A stretch of DNA of 64,000 nucleotides, from the NCBI GenBank assembly GCA_036936605.1, contig JAUPFV010000001.1, positions 322,054,250 through 322,118,249 on the forward strand, written 5' to 3'. The position numbers were made by a program, and so were the translations under genes. The notes beneath the pieces were generated by a model. The model did no database searches. It saw only the letters and a list, made by a program, of their open reading frames with translations, and had not been told where the DNA came from. This DNA comes from Limnanthes douglasii subsp. nivea (lineage: Eukaryota > Streptophyta > Magnoliopsida > Brassicales > Limnanthaceae). Every line of letters begins with the position of its first letter. The stretch's first letter is position 1. This document shows, piece after piece, positions 29,096 to 38,968 of this stretch.

Positions 29096-30689
29096 CCCTA
29101 ACTTTGAAATTTGTTTTTATAAGTTATTATCTTTGTATTACTTCGATTTAGACCCTTATTATTAACAAAGAAAATTTTTTGCTTAAAAAAAAGAGATAAT
29201 CCAAAATAATTATGATAAATTATTATCTTATGCGATAATAAATAATTTTTATTCATTTACGTCTTTCACATTTGCAAGAAGTTGTATAAATAACTTATAT
29301 TTTGATAATTACTTACTGGTAATAAAAAAATTGTTATAGTTTTAATGTATTATAATATGTTATAAATTGTTTATTTTTATAAATGGTAAAAACAACGGGA
29401 TAAGCTATTATATTATGAGATAATAAATAAATTGTATTGATTTAAGTCTTTCACTCCTATGAATCAGGAGTTGCGTAAATATTCTCAAACTGAATTATCG
29501 TATTACAAATTTTATTCATTTAGAAAAAATCAGATTACAAATATTATTGATTTAAAAAAAATTATCTTCTCTGTCAAAACTTTCATCAGTACCTCCTGCA
29601 ACATCATCTTCATCTTCACCTTCATCCATAAGATTAAAACTATTATCAATCTGTTTTTTACGAAACCTGGTCCGTCTCTAAACTTGTTGGTTCGGACGAG
29701 ACCAAGCCGACAAGATTTCGATACTGCAAGGCAGGACCGACTACAATTATTAAAATATTTTAACTACTTATATTATGGGCCATAACTGACTGTGGGTCAC
29801 GACTTTTTTACAAGCCTTTACATATCTTGAAGTAAATTATGCAGCACGTATCTTTCTATATAGGACTTTTTGGATGGTTTCATGTTTTAACCAAAACGAG
29901 ACGGGTTTCAGGTTTAAAGTCCTGATTTTGTATACTTTAAAAGACTAAATATGATTCCTTTGCGTCAAAGTACATGTTCTTATAATCAAATTTCTCTGTT
30001 TTATGTGTTCAAATCGGAATTGAGAGTCTATTTTATATATGAATTATGGTTTTACACATTCATGTATTGTAGTAAAAAATCAAATAGTAAGTCTTCAAAT
30101 AGACTAACAGAAGCTAATATTTGCACCCGGTGACACACCTCTGCTTTGCTTGGAAACCAAACTCCGACAGCTCATACTTGAAATGTCCCTTTAGAAGAAC
30201 CAAAAGATCGATGATGCGTGGCTGCCTGAGGGAGGGTTTACGTTTGAGATAAGAAAGTGGAATGCCCATAAATTATTAGTGCATCCACGTCGCATACGGT
30301 TCCAATAATGTTATGCTATAATTTTTTTAATAGATCATAACATCTTAAAATTCATAATGTATTTAAATGAACTCTTGAAATAATTATAAAAAAAAAAGGA
30401 AAAAAACGTTATACAATTTAACTAAGACCGGCTACTCAAAAATTTATATGATATTTCACATTTTCATCTCAGTTTTTTTTAATGATATTTCTAAATTTAA
30501 CTAGGATCGGCTACCAAACCCATTATTTGTAGCTTTGGGTTGTTTAAGTTTTTTTCGGTTAAAATATACTTTGTTAAGTAAACTAGAATGTCTATTTATA
30601 AACATGTTCGTAGTATTTGTTTGTCATTTTTGAAACGTGAGCTAATTAATACACATGGTATATAAATATAAATAACGAGTATTTATCAG
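29096..30689. other. AT-rich intergenic sequence with a diverged tandem repeat
   Basis: No gene is recognised. 29230-29290 and 29420-29480 repeat a GATAATAAATAA ... GTCTTTCAC ... GTTG(T/C)(A/G)TAAATA block at a spacing of about 190 bp. 29640-29740 is a GC-richer segment with several GAC/CGGAC motifs. Confidence 0.45.
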
Positions 30690-30880
30690 TTTTACTGATT
30701 CCGTTCTGAATCGGTTCTATTGGTTTATCGGATCAGCTTTTTACCGATTTTATTAATTCGTTCTTTATCGGTTTCGGTTTTTAAAGTGAAACCACGAACC
30801 GGACTGTTAAGTTTCGGTTCGGTCTTTATCGGTTCGGTTCCAATCTGGTTCTTGGTTCTCGAGAACCATTAATAGCCCTA
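30690..30880 (-). mobile_element. Terminal fragment of a small DNA transposon (hAT-type candidate)
   Basis: On the minus strand it begins TAGGGCTATTAATGG at 30880, followed by several near-repeats of the CGGTTCGGT / AACCGAAAC type. TAGGGCT...-headed ends rich in such motifs are common in plant non-autonomous hAT elements. A 16-bp perfect palindrome TGGTTCTCGAGAACCA lies at 30853-30868. The opposite end was not found. It abuts, and may have truncated, the 3' end of Copia-2. Confidence 0.4.
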
Positions 30881-31118
30881 CATAAGATCTTGTTCAAGAT
30901 CTTCTAGAATTTCATGGAAACGTTCTTTAGATTCTCTTCCATTTTATACTCTTTGTTGTATCTTATGATCCGCCACAATCCCGTCCTTGATTACAACAAG
31001 CACTCAAAGTTCTCCGCTTGTTAATCTTGTTCATTTGGTCGTGTGTTGCAGTTTCCTGTCTAAACGCACATTCACTTGCCACTCTAGACATCCATATACT
31101 AATGTAAATGGAATATTC

Positions 31119-31209
31119 CATTAGGTGTTGAATTCAATTAATAACACTTGCCACAATGTGTACCAATCTCTTGATGTTAAGCTTTCCATATTGAATTCAA
31201 CACCTAATG
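31119..31209. repeat. Perfect 20-bp inverted repeat (possible hairpin)
   Basis: Arms 31119-31138 and 31190-31209 are exact reverse complements, separated by 51 bp. The transcript of either strand could form a 20-bp stem. The right arm and loop match the 3' untranslated region of the LTR-A copia at 24484-24535, where the second arm is missing, so the left arm looks like a local inverted copy. Confidence 0.85.
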
Positions 31210-31266
31210 TCATATTAGATGGGAATCGGGTATCTCAACATGAGAGATTTCAGATGGACTTTAATC

Positions 31267-31590
31267 TCATCCCAATAGCTGATTTGTGCACAAAATCTCT
31301 ATTTAACCCTTTGGTTAAATGATCGGCTAAGTTATATTGAGTTCTCACAAACTCTACTGAAATAATATCATGCGTGATACGCTCACGACATATTGTGTCT
31401 AACACCTAAGTGTCTAGACCTGCCTTTGTAAACTTGTCTATAAACATTAGCCAATGCAGCCTCACTATCACATCTGATAGATATAGGTGATATCGGTTTG
31501 GGCCACAACGAAATTTTGTACATTAAATTTCTTAGCCACTCGGCTTCTTTACTCGCTGCTGCTAATGCCACAAACTCTGATTCCATTGTT
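31267..31590 (-). pseudogene. Copia-2 RNase H, C-terminal part
   Basis: The frame starts with a S-x-E-F-V-A-L-A-A-A-S-K-E-A-E-W-L block and reads IRCDSEAALA (catalytic Asp) and RHLGVRHN. After a stop near 31383, which replaces the usual continuation, it goes on in frame to LADHLTKGL and ends at 31267-31269. The order and motifs are those of copia RNase H. A frame break at about 31590-31655 separates it from the RT segment. Confidence 0.82.
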
Positions 31591-31655
31591 GAATCAGTAA
31601 TACAAGTTTGTTTCTTATAAGCCCAAGAGATAGAACCTCCCCTAAGTAGAAATAC

Positions 31656-32684
31656 TCATCCACTTGTGGAAGAATGATCTTCCATATTGGAAATGTAACT
31701 CGCGTCTGAATATCCTTCAAGTACAGAACGAAATCCGGTATAAGTTAAACCATAATTCATGGTTCCTTTCAAATACTTGAATATTCGATTTAAAGCTTGC
31801 CAATGATGCGAACTATGATTGCTAGTATACCTACTAAGTTTTCCAACAGCAAAGGCAATATCCGGCCTAGTGCTAGTCATGGCATACATAAGATACCCGA
31901 TGGCTCTCGAGTATTCAAGTTGAGATATAGCAATACCTTTATTAGGTAGAAGCTTAAGACTAGGATCTATAGGTGTGCTTACCGGAGAACAACCTTTAAC
32001 ATTAAATTTATTTAATATCTTCTCAATATAGTGAGATTGAGAAATCGATATACTATTGTTCTTTCGCTTGATTCTTATACCAAGAATCATTTCAGCTTCC
32101 CCCAAATCTTTCATCTCAAAGTTAGATGATAAAAAATTCTTCATTTCATTAACCTGATTCTGGTCAGTACCAAAAATCAACATATCATCCACATATAGAC
32201 AAATCATAACTCCTTTACCCGAATTATCAAATTTGCTATATACACACTTGTCTGCTTGGTTAAGAATAAATCCATTAGACAATATCACATTATCAAATTT
32301 TTTATGCCAATCTTTTGGTGCTTGTTTCAAACCATACAAATACCTTTTCAACTTGGATACCTTATTTTCACAACCAGGCATCACAAACCCTTACGGTTGT
32401 TTCATATAAATCTCCTCATCCAAATCACCATTCAAGAATGCAGTTTTAACATCCATTTTATGAATTACAAGATTGTATACAGATGCAAGTGCAATCAACA
32501 ATCTAATAGTGGAAATCCTAGCAACCAGAGCATAAGTATCAAAGAAGTCAATTTCTTCTCTTTGTCTAAATCCCTGGATAACCAATCTAGCTTTATACCT
32601 TTCAATAGTACCATCTACTTTCATTTTTCGTTTAAATATCCATCTATTTCCCAATGATTTGCACCCATGAGGTAAATCGGCCAA
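31656..32684 (-). pseudogene. Copia-2 reverse transcriptase
   Basis: The N-terminal part at 32684-32391 reads WIFKRKMKVDG, YKARLVIQGF, a K-M-D-V-K-T-A-F-L-N-G block and E-I-Y-M-K-Q-P. One frame break near 32390 leads to 32384-31656 with LYGLKQAPKDWH, the active site YVDDM (about 32190), MKDLGEAEMILGI, TRPDIAFAVGKLSRY and GYSDASY. Blocks are nearly complete and the active-site aspartates are present. A single frameshift in the middle, plus the break before RNase H, makes it non-functional as it stands. Family assignment to Ty1/copia is secure. Confidence 0.88.
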
Positions 32685-32687
32685 CTC

Positions 32688-33883
32688 TCATGTATTATTA
32701 TGCATGATAGACTCTATTTCATCCTGGATAGTTTCTTTCCAGAATGCAGCATCCCTTGATGTCATAGCATCACTAAAAGTCCTTGGATCATCTTCAATAA
32801 CAAAACAGTATTGATATTGATAGTCAATCTTATCTCTTGACCCTTCAACTAAATATAGTTGAAAATCAGATCCGTACGACTTAGCTTTTCTGGCTCTAGT
32901 ACTTCTCTTTGGTTCAGAAGGTTCAGGTACACAATTGGTACCACTTGATATACTTTCAATTTCACTTGAGTTCCTATTCAAAGAGTTTTGAATCAAATCT
33001 ATAGGTCTAGGTATAGAAGTAAATATTTCTTCATCAAATATTGCATCTCTTGACTCGATAACTGTGTTCACCGACACATAGTCATTGGATTCTAACGCAT
33101 AGAACCTATATGCAATGGAATGCTCAGCATACCCAATGAAGATACAATCTATACCTCTTTCACCCAAATTTTTCCTTTTAGGTTCAGTGAGTCTTACAAC
33201 TGCTTTACAACCCCAAACTCTCAGATACTTCAGTGTTGGAGGCTTCTTAAACCAAAGCTCATACGGGGTCATCTTATTCCTTTTAGTAGGAACACGATTC
33301 AATAAATAACAGGCTGTTAACATAGCCTCACCCCAGAATCCTTCACTCAACCCGAATAGGACAACATGGAATTAACCATTTCTTTCAAAGTCCTATTCTT
33401 CCTTTCAGCTATACCATTTTGTTGTGGTGTATAAGGAGCCGTGGTTTGATGAATTATACCTGTAAACTGAAAATATATAGGATCATAATATTCACCTCCT
33501 CTATCCTTACGTAGATTTTAAATCAAATCATTCTTATGTAGCTCAACTTCTTCCTTATAGATTTTAAACTTATCAAGAGCTTCATTTTTAGCATGCAACA
33601 AATAAATGTAGCAATATCTAGATGCATCATTAATAAAAGTAATAACATACTTTTTATTTCCTAACGAAGGTGTAGTATGGAAATCACATAAATCACTATG
33701 TACTAGTTCCAATATTTTGGAAACTCGGTTAACATTATTGAAAGATTTTCTAGTTATCTTAGTTAACATGCAAGTTTTACATTTTTCATTATTTGCATCA
33801 ACAGGAGGAATAAGGTGTATGGCGCTTTGTACGCTCATGGTACATCTGGTTCCCTGTAAGGTGTATGGCGCTTTGACTGTCAC
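32688..33883 (-). pseudogene. Copia-2 integrase
   Basis: From 33883 the frame contains KCKTCMLTKITRKSF (the two Cys of the zinc region) and LVHSDLCDF (first catalytic Asp, about 33700), then INDASRYCYIYLL. After a frame break at about 33518 come the K-D-R-G-G-E-Y region (about 33500), TPQQNGIAERKNR (Glu) and, from 33350, FWGEAMLTACYLLNRVPT, LRVWGCKAVVRL and FIGYAEHS, ending in a charged linker to RT. The second Asp position appears changed (K-D-R-G-G for T-D-N-G-G). About 40-60 residues of the zinc region upstream of 33830 are missing at the Copia-3 junction. Confidence 0.82.
33811..33875. repeat. Direct repeat at the Copia-3/Copia-2 junction (19 bp, 46 bp apart)
   Basis: TAAGGTGTATGGCGCTTTG occurs at 33811-33829 and again at 33857-33875. 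The right copy is Copia-3 RNase H (Q-S-A-I-H-L). The left copy is at the point where Copia-2 integrase begins. The junction therefore carries a short templated or recombined repeat. Confidence 0.9.
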
Positions 33884-33938
33884 AAAACACTTTTATAGTA
33901 GTCATATCCAAGCCCAAATCTGCCACCAAACCTTGCAA

Positions 33939-36062
33939 CTATATTTCCTCTTTAACTGCTTCTGTTACCAACATGTACTTTGCCTCTGTTGTAGACAAAG
34001 CTACAGTAGCTTGCAACTGTGCTTTCCAACTGATCGCACTCCCAGCTAGAGTAAATACATATCCTGTCAGAGATCTTCTTTTATCCATATCACCTGCAAA
34101 ATCAGAATCAACAAAACCAACCAATGATCCTGCAACATCATTCAGCGATTCACCAATATCGGTTTTGTTAAAAGTTAAGCCAACGTTCACAGTATTCTTT
34201 TGAAGAGATTCAATCTCTTCCCCTATAGCACCAATCCATCGATCTGCCTCTGAACTCGCTATAGCTTCTCTGTAGCTACTAGGTTCCTGCATCTCAACTT
34301 CTTCTGCAACTGACAGAGCATATGCAACTAGATTCGCATACCTTTTTGGAAGTCTAATATCTCTTCTTTCTCTGCCCAATGCTATGCTATAAGGTTGTTG
34401 TTCTGGTTCGGGCGCATCATCGTCACTATCATCTGATACTGACGCTTCACCTCCTGATTCTGGATCCACCTCAGAACCACTTGAATTATTGGACCTGCTA
34501 GGAACTGATTCTACTTCAAGCTCCATCGGTTCACTCACAACCGATCCTGATTCGACAATTTCTCCTACTTCCTTCTGACTGTCTATCGAAGCAAACTCAT
34601 TAAAAGTAACGTCCCTACTGATGAGAAAACCTGGAGACTTTGGAGAGGTACACCATAACCTATATCCCTTCACTCCAATAGCATATCCTAGAAATATGCA
34701 TCTCTTTGCCCTCGGCTCAAGCTTACCATCTCTCACATGAGCATACGCAGGACAACCGAACACCCTCAAATGTTCATAATCAGCCGACGATCCAGACCAA
34801 ATCTCAAAAGGAGTTTTACAATCAATAGCCGTTGATGGAGACCGATTCACCAAGTAACACGCTGTATTGATAGCTCCAGCCCAAAAATCCTTTCCCACAC
34901 CGGAATGTGAGAGCATACTTCGTGCCTTGTCACAAAGCATTCTGTTCATTCTTTCTGCGACTCCATTTTGTTGTGGTGTTCTAGAACAAGTGCGATGGCG
35001 CACTATTCCCTCAGCTTCGCAGAACTCGTTGAACTCACGACTGCAATATTCTAACCCATTATCTGTCCTAAGACGTTTGATTTTTCTTCCTGTTTGCTTC
35101 TCAATCATCGTCTTCCATTTGACAAAGGTTGAATATGCCTCATCTTTCGTTTTCAGAAAGTAAACCCACACCATCCTTGAATAATCATCAATCAAACTCA
35201 TGTAGATTCTGGCTCCGCTCTTGGATGGAATTCTGTTTGGACCCCAAAAATCTGAGTGAATGTAGTCCACTGTGCCTTTAGTCTTTCTTACAGCCGATTT
35301 GCTGAATTTGACTCTAGTTTGTTTACCAAACACACAATGCTCACAAAATCCCAATGATTCTGCTTTATACCCTTTCAACAAATCTCTATTTCCCAAAACA
35401 ACTAATCCTCTGTCACTCATGTGACCAAGACGCCAATGCCACAACTTATTTTGATCCTGCCTACTTTGGCTATTACTCCCTGATGATGCTACTGCAGCAT
35501 CGCCCATAACAACACTCCCCTGGAGAATGTAAAGACCCTTCTGCAAACTACCTTTCATGCATACCATTGAGCCTTTTGTCACTTTGATTACACCATTTTC
35601 TGCATGGTACTTGTAACCCCGAGAGTCTAGAGTCCCAAGAGAAATCAGGTTTCTTTTTAACCCAGGAACATGCCAGCACGTCAAGATTCTAACAACCCCG
35701 TCAAACATTCTGATTCTGACGTTACCAATACCACCAACAGTCAACGAATGATTGTTCCCTAAATAGACAGTTCCCTGCATTAGCTTGTACGTATCAAACC
35801 ACTGCTTGAACTGACACATGTGATATGTAGCGCCAGTATCAAGTACCCAAGAGTTTTGCCCAAAGTCTGAACTCACGGACAATACATCTCCTTTACCAAT
35901 GTTTTCACTATCGTCGGAATCGTTCACACCTTCAACAATGTTTGCTGCATTTTCCTTTTGATTTCCCTTCTTACCATTCAGTTTCGGACAATCTCTCCTA
36001 TAATGACCCTTCTCACCGCATTCATAACAGTTTGAGTGCTTCACCCTTGACTTGGACCTCAA
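33939..36062 (-). pseudogene. Copia-3 knuckle-protease-integrase-RNase H frame without RT
   Basis: A single 707-codon open frame. CYECGEKGHYRRDC is a perfect CCHC nucleocapsid knuckle (about residue 13). WVLDTGATYHMC is the protease active site (about residue 72). LWHWRLGHMSDRGL and CEHCVFGKQTRVKF form the integrase zinc region; DFWGP, TDNGLEY and TPQQNGVAERMNR give the complete D-D-E core (about residues 270-375). A charged linker follows. The frame then jumps from EEIESLQKNT to VGLTFNKTDIGES, that is from the start of the RT lead-in to the start of RNase H (DSDFAGD, STTEAKYM). About 250 residues of RT are gone without loss of frame. The frame ends at 33939 within RNase H. Confidence 0.88.
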
Positions 36063-36073
36063 GTTCTTCCTTC

Positions 36074-36688
36074 TTAAAGAACTCGCTTTGCTTTTAGATC
36101 TTCCCCTTCAGCTTGATTGTCTGGCTGCAACTGTCTCATCTCTTTTGATTTCAGTGCCCCTTTGACATTTGCTAGCGATAAGTTATCCTTACCATACATA
36201 ATGGTATCTACGAAGTTTTCATATGGAGCTGGTAACGATCTCAATACAAACAAAGCTTGATCCTCATCCTCAATATTGATATCTATGTTCTCCAAGTCCA
36301 TTATAATTGATTTAAAATTATCTAGGTGCTCTGTTATGGACATACCTTCTTTCAATCTGAAATCATACAAACATTTCTTCAAATATAATCGGTTTACTAC
36401 TGATTTCTCTGAGTAAAGATCTCCTAGCTTTCTCCATGCGCAGGCAGCAGTCTTCTCACCACTAATCTCGCGAAGCACATTGTCTTTCACACTCATTAAA
36501 ATCCAGCACAAAGCCCTTTCTTGAAGATCTTGTTTCTCCTCTTCTTTCATCTCTTCTGGTAACTTATTCTCCACAGCCTTCCACAGCCCTTGCAGTACCA
36601 ATGAAGATTTCAGTTTAATCTTCCACAATGCAAAGCTGGATCCCCCATCAAATTTTTCAATCATGTATTTTGTTGTTGTAGACGCCAT
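36074..36688 (-). pseudogene. Copia-3 gag
   Basis: Capsid precursor of 204 codons starting MASTTTKYMIEKFDGG at 36688, 57 bp after the LTR end. It contains the copia gag landmarks F-A-L-W-K-I-K-L, A-W-R-K-L-G-D-L-Y, L-Y-L-K-K-C-L-Y and LRSLPAPYENFVDTIMYG (UBN2/gag-polypeptide family). It stops at 36074; the knuckle and pol lie in another frame beginning at 36062, so one frameshift separates the two. Copia elements usually encode gag and pol as one frame, so the shift is more likely damage than a programmed site. Confidence 0.85.
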
Positions 36689-36728
36689 TTTGAAACCCTA
36701 ATTGCAAAAGCCCTAATTTCACCACGTG

Positions 36729-36740
36729 GCTCTGATACCA
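36729..36740 (-). promoter_or_regulatory. Copia-3 primer-binding site
   Basis: On the minus strand it reads TGGTATCAGAGC, complementary to initiator tRNA-Met, four bases inside the LTR end at 36745. Confidence 0.88.
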
Positions 36741-36744
36741 ATTT

Positions 36745-37036
36745 TGTTAGAAAATACTATACAATTATCACAAAATGGCTCAAGCACAGAATATATGCGA
36801 ATGAAAGATTTAAATGAAACACAGGATTTAATGTGGTTCGACAATTGTCTACGTCCACGGGCGCCGCCAGAGAAAAGAGTTTCACTATGATAGAAAAGGT
36901 TACAGAGTTCATATTCTGTTTTGTGTCGCCCTGGTAATCTATTTATAGGGAATTAATAGACTTACTAGACTATGGGCCTAATGGGCTCATACCACAAGAC
37001 TAACTCAAGTAATTGGACAATATCACTATCACAACA
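36745..37036 (-). repeat. Copia-3 5' LTR
   Basis: On the minus strand it starts TGTTGTGATAGTG and ends TTTTCTAACA, 292 bp, with a TATA-like CTATAAATAG near 36945. The right flank (from 37037) is Copia-2 protease-region sequence. The partner LTR is absent. Confidence 0.85.
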
Positions 37037-37083
37037 CAAAACTGTACTGCCGGACACAGTACACTGTCAATGCACTATTCGAC

Positions 37084-38441
37084 TCATTCACAACACATAC
37101 CATTACATAAATATCCGAATCCCATAAATACACCATGTTTTGACAATGCATATTTGCCACTTTCGTACACTTGTTTGAAACCACAATTGCTTAAAACAAC
37201 ACCAGACAAAAGATTCTTTCGAATCCCAGGAACATACAATACATTGTTCAATAATATGTACTTTCCAGAAGTAAATAGTAATTTAACATTACCTAGTCCT
37301 TTAATTGGTTCGGTAGCAACATTTCCCATCTTAAGTGAAGATCCATCTTCAATCGGTTGAAAATTACTAAATCATCGAAGATCTTTACATACATGACTTG
37401 TTGCTCCCGAATCAATCCACCAAGCAACATCATCATCATGCACATAAAATGCTTCAGATATTAGAGATATATAATTTTGACGAGAATTAGAATTCTGAAA
37501 TAAAATCTGACCTTGTTGCTTTTCAATATCCTTAGATGCACTTGAACCAGCATTGTTTCCACTTGAACTAGCATTGTTCCCACTTGGACCAACATTATTT
37601 TTTCCTTTTCCAACTCGACAATCCCTTCTAAAATGACCAGGTTTGCCACATTTCCAGCATGCCATTTTAGGCTTTTTGCTGTTAAAATTATTGTTTTTGT
37701 TGTTTCCTTTAAACTTTCGTTTATCCCCCTTATCTGTATTTCTATTCTTAAAGAATCCGTTGCTTTCAGCCATATTTACAGATGAGTTTCCCACTTGGTT
37801 TTTACCCTTGGGATTACTTATTTCATCTTGAGCCCTTGGAGACTCTTCAATCTTAAAATGACTACCAAGTTCGACTAGAGTCATTTCTTCCTTGTTGTGT
37901 TTCAGTGTGTGTTTAAAATCCTTCCATGAATGAGGCAATTTGTCAATAACAGAAGAAACCGATACACATTCGTCCATTTTCATATTGTGTTGAACGAATT
38001 GACCCAGAATTCTTAGTAGTTCATTATACTGTTCCATTACAGGTCTAGAGTCAACCATTTTGTAATTTATGAAATTACTAACCAGGAACTTCCTACTAGA
38101 AGCATCTTCTGCCATGTATTTTGATTCTATAGAATCCTATAACTCTTTTGCGGATTCGAAATTTTGGTATACATCAAACAAAGTATCAGACATACCGTTT
38201 AATATGTGGCCTCGGCAAATGTAGTCATCATTCTCCCACTTGCTGCGCCTCCTTGTTTGTTCCAACGTTTCATTCTCAGTGATCTCTGGCCAGGGAGTAC
38301 TCAGGACATACACAACCTTGAGGGTAGTCAACAGAAAATGCAACTTTTTTCCTGCCATCGTCTGAAATCATGTCCTTCGAACTTGTCCAACTTAGCGAAT
38401 TTACTTGTCATCTCCTTCGCAGATTCTCCTCCGTTCGTCAT
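37084..38441 (-). pseudogene. Copia-2 gag and protease
   Basis: The ATG at 38441 (MTNGGESAKEM) opens gag with F-x-G-H-D-F-R-R-W-Q. After a frame change the part at 38358-38137 reads LHFLLTTLKVVYVLSTPWP, then 38115-37372 gives a 247-codon frame: FINYKMVDSRPVMEQYNEL, a Lys/Asn-rich stretch, the knuckle CWKCGKPGHFRRDC (about 37665-37624) and the protease start WWIDSGATSHVC (about 37415-37380, D-S-G triad). A frame break follows, and 37329-37084 finishes the protease (NNVLYVPGIRKNLLS, LSNCGFK). Copia-3 interrupts just after G-F-G-Y-L. Catalytic and zinc residues are intact. Confidence 0.85.
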
Positions 38442-38480
38442 CTCTATCTTCATCAACAAGACCAGAATATTTCAATAAAA

Positions 38481-38968
38481 TGTAGAAAACAGTGTTTTGT
38501 TTAATCTCTGAAGTCTTGTAAACAATTTTTTATTGAAATATTTTTGGAGTTCTCCAAAAATTTCAATTGGATAAAATCATAGATATAATTTTGAACAGAG
38601 AGGATGAAAATGATATGATCTCCTTTTTCAACAGAACCCATATTTATCGATTCAACCAACCAAAAAAAACAGTTTGGAAGTTAGGGCAGTTAAGGTTTAT
38701 AAACTGGTTTTGTAATAAAACGGCTGAAATTTAAATTTTGAATAAAACGGTCAAAATTTCAATTTCGAAATTCTATTGACTTGCAACAATAACCGATTTA
38801 ACCAAAAGCCGAAATTCTGCTCGACCCCAGCCAGGGGCCCCGCCCCTTGACTCCGCTAATCCTGATCTAATCTAACAAGCGTGCACTCCGCGCTCTACGA
38901 CTTGTTTGATAATGTATCATGATTAAATTGGTCGACTAGTCGATCCAACTACACTAAAATAAATAACA
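38481..38968 (-). repeat. LTR-A, 5' LTR of Copia-2
   Basis: On the minus strand it starts TGTTATTTATTTTAGTG at 38968 and ends GTTTTCTACA at 38481, 488 bp. It is homologous to 24975-25465 in inverted orientation. The gag ATG follows 40 bp after its inner end. A standard initiator-Met primer site is not seen directly inside it, so this family may use another primer. Confidence 0.88.

Larger units (their letters stand above)
33830..37036 (-). mobile_element. Copia-3: copia element nested in Copia-2, lacking RT and 3' LTR
   Basis: A minus-strand element with 5' LTR (36745-37036), primer site, gag, and a 707-codon open frame covering knuckle, protease, integrase and part of RNase H. RT is missing by an internal deletion that keeps the frame. 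At the left end RNase H runs to FCDSQSAIHL and M-Y-H-E-R-T-K and then switches into Copia-2 integrase near 33830; the end of RNase H, the polypurine tract and the 3' LTR are gone. The long intact frame suggests the youngest insertion of the window. Confidence 0.85.
31110..38968 (-). mobile_element. Copia-2: LTR-A copia element, interrupted by Copia-3
   Basis: A minus-strand element. 5' LTR at 38481-38968, gag at about 38441-37400, protease at about 37440-37084, interruption by Copia-3 (37036 to about 33830), then integrase, RT and RNase H down to 31267 and a 3' untranslated stretch to about 31110. The pieces on both sides of the interruption follow each other in copia order. No left LTR-A is present; the 3' LTR appears lost, perhaps in connection with the hAT-like end at 30880. 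Some parts still have long open frames (RT 242 codons, gag 247 codons), so it is younger than Copia-1. Confidence 0.85.

Noticed and set aside
29230..29480. CRISPR-like array
   Set aside because: Only two diverged AT-rich copies about 190 bp apart; the context is a plant nuclear genome.
36062..36090. Programmed frameshift between Copia-3 gag and pol
   Set aside because: There is no slippery heptamer or clear pseudoknot at the junction, and copia elements usually use one frame, so a simple indel is more likely.
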